Assembly (NCBI RefSeq): GCF_900129115.1
Contig: NZ_FQUR01000018.1
Span: 1 to 46,964, forward strand
Origin: Thermoanaerobacter uzonensis DSM 18761
GTDB lineage: Bacteria > Bacillota > Thermoanaerobacteria > Thermoanaerobacterales > Thermoanaerobacteraceae
Direction: 5' to 3'
DNA: 46,964 nucleotides
Of the stretch, positions 1 to 8,339 are shown in pieces. The notes under the pieces were generated by a model. It was not told where the DNA came from. It ran no database searches and worked only from the letters and a program-made list of their open reading frames with translations. The position numbers and the translations under genes were made by a program. Every line of letters begins with the position of its first letter. The stretch's first letter is position 1.

Positions 1-34
1 CTTCGTTTCAATTCCTTATAGGTAGGCTAAAAAC
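1..34 (-). CRISPR. Leader-proximal end of a CRISPR array (one repeat seen)
   Basis: One complete 30-nt repeat lies at 5-34. Read on the minus strand it begins GTTTTTAGCC and ends GGAATTGAAAC, the 3' handle typical of type I-B arrays in thermophilic Firmicutes. Positions 1-4 would be the end of the first spacer, and the array runs off the left edge. Orientation follows from the ATTGAAAC end and from the leader lying to the right, so the array is transcribed leftward, away from cas3. Only one repeat is visible, so the call rests on the recognised repeat and on the adjacent cas genes. Confidence 0.85.
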
Positions 35-163
35 ACCTTAAAAGGCGCATAAAAAGAGGAGAAAAAATTTTTCCTTTATATCTTTCTTGTCAAGTATCTT
101 GGCTTTATTATACCATATTGTCCAATAAAATCAATTACTTTCTAAAAATCAAAAAAATAAAAA
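35..163 (-). promoter_or_regulatory. CRISPR leader
   Basis: AT-rich non-coding DNA between the first repeat and the hairpin behind cas3. It contains a good sigma-A promoter pointing into the array, as expected for a leader. No ORF is seen. Confidence 0.7.
107..134 (-). promoter_or_regulatory. Promoter of the CRISPR array
   Basis: On the minus strand TTGATT (129-134) and TATAAT (107-112) are separated by 16 bases. Transcription would start near position 100 and enter the first repeat about 65 bases later. Confidence 0.6.
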
Positions 164-209
164 TGTCGTCGATCTCCAGGCGTTTTTGCACTATTGGGCA
201 TCGACGACA
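164..209 (-). terminator. Hairpin behind cas3: terminator or leader motif
   Basis: A perfect 10-bp inverted repeat (TGTCGTCGAT at 164-173, ATCGACGACA at 200-209) encloses 26 bases that can partly extend the stem. On the minus strand it is followed by ATTTTTATTTTTTTG, so it can end the cas transcript just before the array promoter. It may also be a leader element, since it lies at the leader's far end. Confidence 0.6.
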
Positions 210-241
210 AAAAATCAATCTGTAAAAATTAAATTATTAAT

Positions 242-2713
242 TTAATAAATATATACAGCCGCCGTTTCGTCAATAAAACCTGTTTCAAAATCATAATACT
301 CTTCAACTTGATTCTTGGGAATCCAGTAAAAATTAGCTTCTATACCATTCCGAGCACTAAATTTTATAGGAGGATTTTTCAAAGCGCGATTTATACGGAT
401 TTGTATTATATATTTTCTCATTTTTTTTAGTAGTAGTTGTAATAGTGCTCTTTTTTTAAAAAATGTAGGTTCTATACCTGAATTTTTACATTCCGTAGGG
501 AATATTCTACATAAAGTTTCTGAACCCCAGGCTCCTCGTTTTATATCTTCATATGCATCTAATAATACACTTGCCTCGTCATCAATTTCTACAAAAACAT
601 CAACTACTTCACCTATATTTTTAATGAGTTCAAATTCCTTTAATTTTGTAAAATCTAAGCCTATAATTCCTTCCTCCCAAATTTTTTGCGACTTATCAGA
701 TACACCTGATTTAATAAGTTCCTCGTAGTATTTTTCAACCAGTTCTTTATATTCAGATTCCCATATACATTCTTTATCTGCCAATAATTTTTTAACGCGA
801 TCTATATGGTGAAGATGATATACCTTTTCGTAATCTCTATCAATTTTCAAAATATAAAGTGGTGCTCCTTCTCCTTTTTTCCCTTCTCGGTTAACGCGTC
901 CTGCTGTTTGGATAATGGATTCCAAAGGTGCAAGATCTCTAAATCCAATATCAAAGTCCAAATCTACACCCGCTTCAATAGTTTGAGTTGAAACTAATAT
1001 TACAGGCTCTTTATTCTCAAGATTTTTTTTAATTTTTTCAATTACTTTTTCTCTGTGTTTTGGAATAATATTGGTTGATAAATAGTAAATTTTTATATTA
1101 TCATTGATTTCTTTATATTTTTGCTGTTTTTCCCTCAAAAGATTAAAAATTTCAATGCTTCGTTTTATAGTATTAACAACGATAAGAGCTGACTGGTTTT
1201 GTTGCCATATTTTCATAAAAAATTCTACAAATTCATTACCATCATTAAATTCATTTTTAAAAAGCGGAAACAATATTGTTCTTTTCTTGTTTTTAAAATA
1301 TTTATCATGGTTTTTTAAAAGCTCTATAGGTTCTTCTTTCTTTTCATTCAATAACATATCACAAAGCTGTAGTATTTTTGGTTGAGTAGCTGTCATTAAA
1401 ATAAAACGAGTACCATAAAACTGAGCCAGTTTTCTCAATACTGCTCCAATAAGTGGCATATATTCATCAGGAATTGATTGAATCTCATCTAAAATTACGA
1501 TACTACCTGCTAATTTGTTAATTTTTTTTAACAAGCGATTTTGGTCTGTAAGTAATGATTGAAATAACTGGACAAAAGTAGTTAAAATTATATCTCCTTC
1601 CCACGCCTCTACCTCTAATAATTTACGTTCAACTGGAATAATTTCATCTCCATTTGATCTATTTTCAAAATCGGCAAATTGATGATGTACAATCAAGTGA
1701 GCTGTATTGCCAACAACAGCTTCATAATCTTTTTGAGTTTGTTCAATTATATTAATAAAAGGGATTGCAGTAATAATACGCGGTGTATAATTCATTTCTT
1801 CCTTTATTCTATTTCGAAGATAAAGAGCACATTGCAAGGAAGCCAGTGTTTTACCAATGCCTGTTGGTGCCGTAATAGTAAAAAAGTGTTGATTTTTTAT
1901 TTGCTCACTAGTTAGTTCCTGAAGAGTTCTAATCATATCTTTTCTCGCCTCATTTTTTTCACTTGCAAAATTTGTATGTGTATCATTTTTATGCTTTTGC
2001 TTAATATAATCTTCCACTCTTTTATCTTCGACCAAACACATTTGCTTTTTTTGAACAGTTCCTGAATCCAATTTATCTGAATCAATTAGTAAAGAAAAAA
2101 GATATATTGAGGCAAAATACCACTCCTCATTTTTAAATCTGTTTGATATATATTGAGGCATATAAATGAATAATGTTTCCTCTTTAAGTTCATTTACTTT
2201 TAAAATTTCTAAAATTTCCTCTCGTTCCACTGGCCATCTATCATTTAAATCAGCAACTATTGCATCAATATTTTCACGAAGATCTGCAACCTGTACTTCA
2301 AGCTTTCCCCATTTCTCATTATCAAAAGATGTATTTATTTCTAAACTCATATGATGTCTAAGTATAACAACATAAGCTAAAAATGCCCAAATTAATTTTG
2401 TAATATTTTCTTTTTCGTTAAAAAGATATTTTTTAATCCATAGATAAGCTATACAAGCAGAAATATGCGCATGTTCTTTATACTTATTATGGATATTTTT
2501 GACCAAATAATTTTGAAAATATGTTGTATATTTGCCAAAGTCGTGGAAAAATAATATATTTTTTATTAACTCCTTTAATTCACTATTATTTATTTCTTGA
2601 AAGGAAACAGACGGTACAAAATTAGTTTCACCAATATTTTTAACAGCAAGTAAATGTTCACTTAAATATTGCTTTAAATTTTGTTTTTGATCATAATGAG
2701 CATAATACTCCAT
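242..2713 (-). CDS. cas3: CRISPR-associated helicase/nuclease Cas3 (HD + DExD/H helicase)
   Basis: The effector nuclease-helicase of type I CRISPR interference, recruited by target-bound Cascade to unwind and degrade DNA. At 823 aa it has the normal single-chain length. The N-terminal HD nuclease shows FHDFGKYT, then HAHISA and LRHHMS as further metal ligands. The helicase follows with Walker A APTGIGKT, motif II DEIQ, motif III TATQP, and motifs V/VI STQTIEAGVDLDFD and QTAGRVNREG. The start is ATG with AAGGTG upstream. It is the last gene of cas6-cas8b-cas5-cas3 and is followed directly by the leader and array rather than cas4-cas1-cas2. All core motifs look intact. Confidence 0.95.
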   Translation of the reverse strand: MEYYAHYDQKQNLKQYLSEHLLAVKNIGETNFVPSVSFQEINNSELKELIKNILFFHDFGKYTTYFQNYLVKNIHNKYKEHAHISACIAYLWIKKYLFNEKENITKLIWAFLAYVVILRHHMSLEINTSFDNEKWGKLEVQVADLRENIDAIVADLNDRWPVEREEILEILKVNELKEETLFIYMPQYISNRFKNEEWYFASIYLFSLLIDSDKLDSGTVQKKQMCLVEDKRVEDYIKQKHKNDTHTNFASEKNEARKDMIRTLQELTSEQIKNQHFFTITAPTGIGKTLASLQCALYLRNRIKEEMNYTPRIITAIPFINIIEQTQKDYEAVVGNTAHLIVHHQFADFENRSNGDEIIPVERKLLEVEAWEGDIILTTFVQLFQSLLTDQNRLLKKINKLAGSIVILDEIQSIPDEYMPLIGAVLRKLAQFYGTRFILMTATQPKILQLCDMLLNEKKEEPIELLKNHDKYFKNKKRTILFPLFKNEFNDGNEFVEFFMKIWQQNQSALIVVNTIKRSIEIFNLLREKQQKYKEINDNIKIYYLSTNIIPKHREKVIEKIKKNLENKEPVILVSTQTIEAGVDLDFDIGFRDLAPLESIIQTAGRVNREGKKGEGAPLYILKIDRDYEKVYHLHHIDRVKKLLADKECIWESEYKELVEKYYEELIKSGVSDKSQKIWEEGIIGLDFTKLKEFELIKNIGEVVDVFVEIDDEASVLLDAYEDIKRGAWGSETLCRIFPTECKNSGIEPTFFKKRALLQLLLKKMRKYIIQIRINRALKNPPIKFSARNGIEANFYWIPKNQVEEYYDFETGFIDETAAVYIY

Positions 2714-2775
2714 TCAAGAACACCTTCTTGTTAATTCCACTTAAAATATATCACTTTGCTACTTTAGCTAATTAC

Positions 2776-3537
2776 TTATTCCATCCATGTTATATATTCA
2801 TTATTACTTAATTCCATATATTTTGTAACTGTCGCTTTAATGGGATGTGAAAATAAATTTATAAGCATGTTTCCTTTTCCTGTTTCTGTTAAACGTCTAT
2901 CTTTATCAAATTCAAGAGGAATATCTTCTTTTACAAAGAAATATTTATTATAGCTATCTCTCCCGATTTCGATGTCATTAATATACTTTATTGGAATCAC
3001 AGAACTAATGGGAATACTGGCCTCATAATTTTTTTCTTCCCCTTCAATTTCTCCTTCATACCTTAGCCAACCTAAATATTGGGCTCCTCCAAGTGATAGA
3101 GAAATTCCCTTTGTAATATAAAAATCATTTCCACCAGCTATAAGCTTTCTAAAGTCCTCCATAATACTTTTATCTTTATGATAAAACCAAACCTGATAGT
3201 CTATATATCCATTCCTTAAATTTTGTGGAAAAATTATCTCTGTTGGCGTTTGAGTATGAACTCCTTTAGAGCCATTAAAATCATTTATTCCTTCTATTTT
3301 TAGTAAGTTCATCTTTTGCACTAATTTTTTTATAGGACTTTTTATCGCTACCGTAATATTACATTTATCAAGTGAAAAGAGTTCATAATACGAATCTCTT
3401 TCAAATCCTAAAAGACCTGCTATCATGCCTATTATCGTTGTGCGAGGAGGGATAGAATAAGTTAGTGCAGAAGAATTTGAATGATATCTGCGAAAATGAG
3501 CTGCCTTACCTTGCAGATGAAAAGTTAAAAGTCTCAT
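2776..3537 (-). CDS. cas5: CRISPR-associated protein Cas5 (type I-B)
   Basis: Cas5 caps the 5' handle of crRNA in Cascade. The 253-aa product starts MRLLTFHLQGKAAHFRR, the typical RAMP-fold beta strand of the Cas5 family, and continues with SIPPRTTIIGMIAGLLG, the diagnostic Cas5 segment. A later LSLGGAQYLGWLRY fits the Cas5h type found with Csh1-type Cas8b. GGAGGG precedes the ATG. It is followed 62 bases on by cas3 on the same strand. Its normal upstream neighbour cas7 is missing, so its Cascade partner must come from elsewhere if the system works. Confidence 0.9.
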   Translation of the reverse strand: MRLLTFHLQGKAAHFRRYHSNSSALTYSIPPRTTIIGMIAGLLGFERDSYYELFSLDKCNITVAIKSPIKKLVQKMNLLKIEGINDFNGSKGVHTQTPTEIIFPQNLRNGYIDYQVWFYHKDKSIMEDFRKLIAGGNDFYITKGISLSLGGAQYLGWLRYEGEIEGEEKNYEASIPISSVIPIKYINDIEIGRDSYNKYFFVKEDIPLEFDKDRRLTETGKGNMLINLFSHPIKATVTKYMELSNNEYITWME

Positions 3538-3553
3538 CTTTAGCCCTCCAAAT

Positions 3554-3715
3554 TTATTTAATTACTTCCCATAGGTCTATATATTCATACTCAGGTATAC
3601 CTACAAGTTGTTCTAATTTAATAAAAGGATAAAACCACCCAATAACTTTATCTATATAACCTTTTTCTTTCATTTGATTTATTACTTCACTTAATTTATA
3701 TCTGGTGTCTTCTGC
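3554..3715 (-). pseudogene. Residual C-terminal fragment in the cas7 position
   Basis: Between cas8b and cas5 a different frame stays open for about 53 codons, reading AEDTRYKLSEVINQMKEKG at its start and ending EYIDLWEVIK just before the cas5 ribosome site. It has no start of its own and overlaps the last codons of cas8b out of frame. The canonical I-B order is cas6-cas8b-cas7-cas5-cas3, so this is the expected place for the end of cas7. I infer that a deletion removed most of cas7 and fused its tail out of frame to the end of cas8b. I cannot confirm by homology that the peptide is Cas7; it could instead be a frameshifted Cas8 tail. Confidence 0.5.
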
Positions 3716-5736
3716 CCTACCATGTATGCATAGCCAGCCATAATATAGAATACATTGGCCTGGTCACTAAGAGGCCATCTCTTTCTAAGAGGTCCAAAAT
3801 AATTATGAAAACGGTTTATTAAATTTTCGGCAAATAAAGTCATTTTATCATACTGTCTTAATTTTTCTATTATATCTTCATACAACCTTAATACCTCATT
3901 TATGTTCATCCCTTGAAATTGGATTTTTTTGAGTATAGGTTTTGTTTTGTGCTCTTTTATAAATTGTGCTAAAGCTACTCTATAAAGAAGAGTTCCTAGG
4001 TAAAATAGAGCTTTTTCTTCATCTGTAAATCCTTGCTGTTCTAAAAAAACTTCTATTTGTTCTACTTGTGCCAAAAGAAATTCTTTTTTTTCATCCATTA
4101 ATTTCTCACCTTCCCAAAATTGTCGGTTTTTAAAAAAGTATTTATCAACTATTTTAAGTTCTTGTAAAACTTTCATAAGCACTATATAACTCATAATTAT
4201 AGTTTTGATAAAAAAATCCGTCTTACCTATGTATTTCGTTAATTGCAAGTTTTCATAATTGTCAATTTTACCTTTGGATAGTTGCCGTATCCCCTTATCT
4301 AATGCTTCAGATGCATAACTATAAATAGTTTCTCTTTCTACCTGATAATCAGATAAAATAGATTTATAAAGAGTAAGTACTCTCCCAATGTCAATTTGTT
4401 TTTCTTTTTGATTTACTTTTACTTTCCTAACAGGTATAATGTGATAAATACTACTCAATGAAAAGTACTCAAGATGTGGTTTGATTTTTTTTACTTTTTC
4501 TTTAAATAACTCATTTAGTTTAACAAAGCGAGAAAAAGGAATATCTTCAAAAGCATCTAAAAGTTCAACAGATCTTCCATCTGTACGATATATGATAAAA
4601 TTTACTACGTAAGGATTTTTCTGATCTATTATAGCTTCTGCCTCTACACTTTTTAACCAATTTAAAGAATCGTTGACGTTAAAAGCAAAATCAACATGCT
4701 CTTTAATTTTAGAAATATAATTAAAATTAAACTCTCCCATCATACTTTCAGGAAGTATATAAGCACTTTCTCCAGCAATATTTCCTTTAAATTTCTCTTC
4801 TATTACCTTTTCACCAATAAGTAAATTTTGATAACATTCGTCGCAAAATGAATACACATCATCATAATTGTCAATAGTACTTTCAAGAAATCGAGCGGAA
4901 TTTTTGGTCGTAATAGTAAAAAATTTATTTATCCCACTTCTAGAAAACTTTGACGTTTTAGAACTTGATACCCCAACTTTGCTGTTCCCACAAATATAAC
5001 AAACGCGTTTTTGTGCTGTTTCAACAGTCTCAATAGAGTTATCTGATGTTCCTTCGCCAATTTTATTTAAGCGTTTAATTAACTCAATATAATCAGGATG
5101 TTTAGAAACTATTATTTCGTTGCCATCTTTTATTATGCGTGGCACTACTAAAACATATTTATATTTGCTCTTTCCTTCGCCTCTTATATATTTAATGAAA
5201 TTTTCATAATTCATTGTTTGGTCCTTTTCGTCTTTTTTGTCCTTAACTAAAATTTTTTTCTTATCGTCGCTTTTAATTTCTATTTCTATATCTTGTGGCA
5301 GAATTAGTTTCTTAAAATTTATACACATTTTCCCTTTCTTTTCTTTTAAAAAAACAAATTTATTTTCCTCTAGCTCTTTTAATAATTGATATAATTCACT
5401 ATTATTCATATTTTCTTTTTCTAATGCCTTATATAAATCCATCCATACTTCAGCCAAAAGGTAATACAATGCCTTTACTTCCCTAACTACATAAGTTTGT
5501 AACGAAGAACCTGAATTGTTGCCAAAATACTTAAATTCCCTAGTATGTCTTTCATTATAGAGTAGAGGATCATCAAATAGTAGTTTATCCTCATCCAAAT
5601 TAAAGGTCATAAAAATGTTATAAGCTCTATCTTTCTCGTCTTCTTCTAGCTTTATAGATTTGATGCGAGAATCGAGAACATCTATATCGTCTCTAAACTG
5701 TGCACCAATTGCTGCAGTAATTAAAGGCAAATTCAT
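3691..5736 (-). CDS. cas8b: Cascade large subunit Cas8b (Csh1/TM1802 type)
   Basis: Large subunit of the type I-B interference complex, which recognises the PAM and helps recruit Cas3. The start chosen is ATG at 5736 (MNLPLITAAIG), because AGGAGG stands just upstream; a start 27 bases earlier would overlap cas6. The product is 681 aa. It has a CYICG...CDECY zinc-binding pair near residues 245-300, characteristic of Csh1-like Cas8b, and a helical C-terminal part ending near FYIMAGYAYMVG. The last residues, QKTPDIN, are probably not native: the frame then shifts into the presumed cas7 remnant. The gene lies between cas6 and cas5. Confidence 0.85.
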   Translation of the reverse strand: MNLPLITAAIGAQFRDDIDVLDSRIKSIKLEEDEKDRAYNIFMTFNLDEDKLLFDDPLLYNERHTREFKYFGNNSGSSLQTYVVREVKALYYLLAEVWMDLYKALEKENMNNSELYQLLKELEENKFVFLKEKKGKMCINFKKLILPQDIEIEIKSDDKKKILVKDKKDEKDQTMNYENFIKYIRGEGKSKYKYVLVVPRIIKDGNEIIVSKHPDYIELIKRLNKIGEGTSDNSIETVETAQKRVCYICGNSKVGVSSSKTSKFSRSGINKFFTITTKNSARFLESTIDNYDDVYSFCDECYQNLLIGEKVIEEKFKGNIAGESAYILPESMMGEFNFNYISKIKEHVDFAFNVNDSLNWLKSVEAEAIIDQKNPYVVNFIIYRTDGRSVELLDAFEDIPFSRFVKLNELFKEKVKKIKPHLEYFSLSSIYHIIPVRKVKVNQKEKQIDIGRVLTLYKSILSDYQVERETIYSYASEALDKGIRQLSKGKIDNYENLQLTKYIGKTDFFIKTIIMSYIVLMKVLQELKIVDKYFFKNRQFWEGEKLMDEKKEFLLAQVEQIEVFLEQQGFTDEEKALFYLGTLLYRVALAQFIKEHKTKPILKKIQFQGMNINEVLRLYEDIIEKLRQYDKMTLFAENLINRFHNYFGPLRKRWPLSDQANVFYIMAGYAYMVGQKTPDIN

Positions 5737-5755
5737 CCTCTCTCCCTCCTTTCTT

Positions 5756-6511
5756 TCACCCAACTATCTCAAAACACCCAAATCCTTGGGAGTTTTTTGC
5801 ACCCAAACCTGTATAGTAAGCAAGTTCTAATAATTCAGGACTGCTTTCTACGTCGTATATACCCATCCATCCTTTCACATAAACATTTTTGTATTTAATC
5901 ATCTTTGAATATCTTCTGTCTTCCTTTTCTGATAAAGGATAAAGCTTAAAGTATGGATCTTTCGCTTTTACATTATAGACTAATTCATATTTTTTAAGCA
6001 GATTATTAAGTAAAAGGGGAGAAAATTTTTCATCCCAAGGTGAGTAATAATAAGTATACTTTATGTCACCATCTTTTAAAGTAGTATACATCACAACTGG
6101 AGAAATAAATTTTATCCTTGCTTTATTTTTAAAAACAGGAGGATTGTCTATATTGAGTGAATTCAAAATAAATTTTTGACCATTAAAATGGCAATACTCC
6201 TTCTTTAACGCATTTTTTGAAATATCAAATATAAATTCATCTAAAGGAGAGGCAACAGTAAATTTAAAAGGAGATTTTATGCTTATTTTTTTCTGCCCTT
6301 TAGAGTCTGTTAAAATTTTGAACTCTCCTTCAATTCTTGAAAAAGTAAATAATTTAAACTTTCTTTTTTCATATTGAAACCCTTCATCATGTAAAAAAGC
6401 TGCAAAATCACTATCTCCCATTAGGTCATACAAAAAGCCTTGAACTACATAATTATAATGAATTGGCAATACTAAATTTTTTTCTCCCACAAATTCCAAA
6501 GTAATTCTCAT
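5756..6511 (-). CDS. cas6: CRISPR repeat endoribonuclease Cas6
   Basis: Cas6 cuts the pre-crRNA within each repeat, leaving the 8-nt ATTGAAAC handle. The 251-aa protein begins MRITLEFVGEKNLVLPIHYN, a Cas6 N-terminal ferredoxin strand, and ends with the diagnostic glycine-rich loop GLGAKNSQGFGCFEIVG. Length is usual for the family. It is the first gene of the cas operon; the 188 bases upstream hold no gene, and no clear promoter was picked out there. Confidence 0.93.
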   Translation of the reverse strand: MRITLEFVGEKNLVLPIHYNYVVQGFLYDLMGDSDFAAFLHDEGFQYEKRKFKLFTFSRIEGEFKILTDSKGQKKISIKSPFKFTVASPLDEFIFDISKNALKKEYCHFNGQKFILNSLNIDNPPVFKNKARIKFISPVVMYTTLKDGDIKYTYYYSPWDEKFSPLLLNNLLKKYELVYNVKAKDPYFKLYPLSEKEDRRYSKMIKYKNVYVKGWMGIYDVESSPELLELAYYTGLGAKNSQGFGCFEIVG

Positions 6512-6670
6512 AATAACACCTCATAAATTTATTCCAGTGAAGATATGGATATATTGGTTTTACGTGTATATAATTCTACATTAATTCCCATTTTTCCTTC
6601 TTAACTTTTAAAAAATTTTTAATGATTTTGTCTAAATTTATTTAATAAATAGTAAACCATAAAACAAAAA

Positions 6671-6695
6671 AGAAAAGCCCATTTTGAGCTTTTCT
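6671..6695 (-). terminator. Terminator of the suf operon
   Basis: AGAAAAGC (6671-6678) pairs with GCTTTTCT (6688-6695). On the minus strand the stem is followed by TTTTTTG, five bases downstream of the sufU stop. It is a standard intrinsic terminator. Confidence 0.85.
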
Positions 6696-6699
6696 CTCT

Positions 6700-7113
6700 T
6701 TACAAAATTTCCTGAAGTGTCTTCCATGCCAGTAATGCACATTTTACACGGGCAGGAAAGTCAGATACTCCTTGCAGTACTTGTGCATCACCTAATTCAT
6801 CTAAATTTACGTCTTTTTTGTGTATCATGTCTATAAATTCTTGCACAAGCCTTAAGGCCTCTTTTTTGTCTTTTCCCTTTATAAGGTCTATCATCATAGA
6901 AGTTGAAGCTTGACTTATGGCACAACCATGGCCTATAAAAGAAGCATCTTCTATAATGTCACCCTTCATTTTTAGATAAAGAGTAATGTCGTCACCACAA
7001 AGAGGATTGTGACCTCTTTCTTTGTGAGTGGCATCTTTCATCTCCCTTCTGTGAGGAGAATTCTCATAATGTTCCATTATAACTTCAGAATAAAGCTGAT
7101 TTAAATCGCTCAT
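6700..7113 (-). CDS. sufU: SufU, zinc-dependent sulfurtransferase of Fe-S assembly
   Basis: SufU accepts persulfide sulfur from the SufS cysteine desulfurase and passes it to the SufBCD scaffold. At 137 aa it is IscU/SufU-sized. The conserved ligands are C39-x-D41 (NPLCGDDI), C64 (GHGCAISQAS) and C125 (RVKCALLAW). The insert between the second and third ligands marks SufU rather than IscU. The ATG overlaps the sufS stop by 4 bases, so translation is coupled. It is the last gene of sufCBDSU. Confidence 0.95.
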   Translation of the reverse strand: MSDLNQLYSEVIMEHYENSPHRREMKDATHKERGHNPLCGDDITLYLKMKGDIIEDASFIGHGCAISQASTSMMIDLIKGKDKKEALRLVQEFIDMIHKKDVNLDELGDAQVLQGVSDFPARVKCALLAWKTLQEIL

Positions 7114-8339
7114 TTAAACCACTTCCTGACTTTTTTTAGTCCTTCCACAAGAGCATCAATATCCTCAAAATCGTTGTAGAGATAAAAGCTTGCTCTTACA
7201 GTTGCAGGAACGCCTAAGTATCTCATTAAGGGCTGGCAACAGTGATGTCCACTTCTTACAGCAATTCCTTCTTCGTCTAGTATTGTAGCAACATCATGAG
7301 GATGGACACCTTCTACATTGAAGGAAATTATCCCTCCTCTTTCTTTCGCGTCTTTGGGGCCATACAATTTTACAAAGTCTAATTCTTTCATTTTTTGAAG
7401 ACCATACTCCAAAAGCTCGCCTTCGTGTTTATATATATTGGTAAGCCCAATTTTCTCTATATAATCTATGGCATAAATAAGCACATAACCTCCCTCTACA
7501 TTAGGAGTACCTGCTTCAAATTTAAGAGGGGAAGGTGCAAATGTAGAATGGTCCTCATAAACTTCGTCTATCATTTCTCCTCCTCTTAAAAATGGCGGTA
7601 CCTCATTAAGTAAATCTTCTTTTATATATAAAACCCCAATCCCCATAGGCCCTAACATCTTGTGACCAGAGAAGGCAAAAAAGTCACAATCTATCTTTTG
7701 TACATCAACAGGCATATGAGGTACACTTTGTGCTCCATCTATTAATACTTTTGCCCCGTATTTGTGGGCAATATGTGTAATCTCCTCCACAGGATTTATT
7801 ATTCCCAAAACATTCGACATGTGTTGTGCAGCAACTAATTTTACTTTTTCAGACATTTTTTCTTTGAAATCTTTCATAGAAAGCCTAAAATTTTCATCAA
7901 GATAGACATATTTAAGCTTTGCCCCTTTAGCTTCTGCTACCATCTGCCATGGGAGTATATTACTGTGGTGTTCAGCTATGGTAAGTAGTATTTCGTCTCC
8001 TTCGTTTATATGCTTCATACCCCAAGTGTAGGCTATAAAGTTTATAGACTCTGTTGTATTTCTTGTGAAAACTATAGACTCTTCTTTTTTGGCGTTTATA
8101 AATTTTTTTACCCGTTCTCTTGCCTCTTCATAGGCTTGTGTTGAAAGTACACTTAAATAATGGGGACTTCTGTACACATTGGCATTTAGCTCTTCATAAT
8201 ATCTATCCATAGCCTTTATTACTTCAATTGGCTTTTGTGTTGTAGCGGCATTGTCAAGATATACAAGCCTTTTTCCATGGGGCGTAACACTCAATATAGG
8301 AAAGTCTTTTTTTATTCTTTCAATATCAATATTTTTCAC
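7110..8339 (-). CDS. sufS: Cysteine desulfurase SufS
   Basis: PLP enzyme that converts cysteine to alanine and a protein-bound persulfide for Fe-S cluster building. The 409-aa protein carries the PLP-lysine motif SGHKMLGP (K227) and the active-site loop RSGHHCCQP, with the catalytic cysteine at 367 or 368 (most relatives have HHCAQP, so the second Cys is an extra). H124/H125 sit in the cofactor-stacking segment AEHHSN. It overlaps sufD by 4 bases upstream and sufU by 4 bases downstream. Confidence 0.95.
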   Translation of the reverse strand: MKNIDIERIKKDFPILSVTPHGKRLVYLDNAATTQKPIEVIKAMDRYYEELNANVYRSPHYLSVLSTQAYEEARERVKKFINAKKEESIVFTRNTTESINFIAYTWGMKHINEGDEILLTIAEHHSNILPWQMVAEAKGAKLKYVYLDENFRLSMKDFKEKMSEKVKLVAAQHMSNVLGIINPVEEITHIAHKYGAKVLIDGAQSVPHMPVDVQKIDCDFFAFSGHKMLGPMGIGVLYIKEDLLNEVPPFLRGGEMIDEVYEDHSTFAPSPLKFEAGTPNVEGGYVLIYAIDYIEKIGLTNIYKHEGELLEYGLQKMKELDFVKLYGPKDAKERGGIISFNVEGVHPHDVATILDEEGIAVRSGHHCCQPLMRYLGVPATVRASFYLYNDFEDIDALVEGLKKVRKWFK

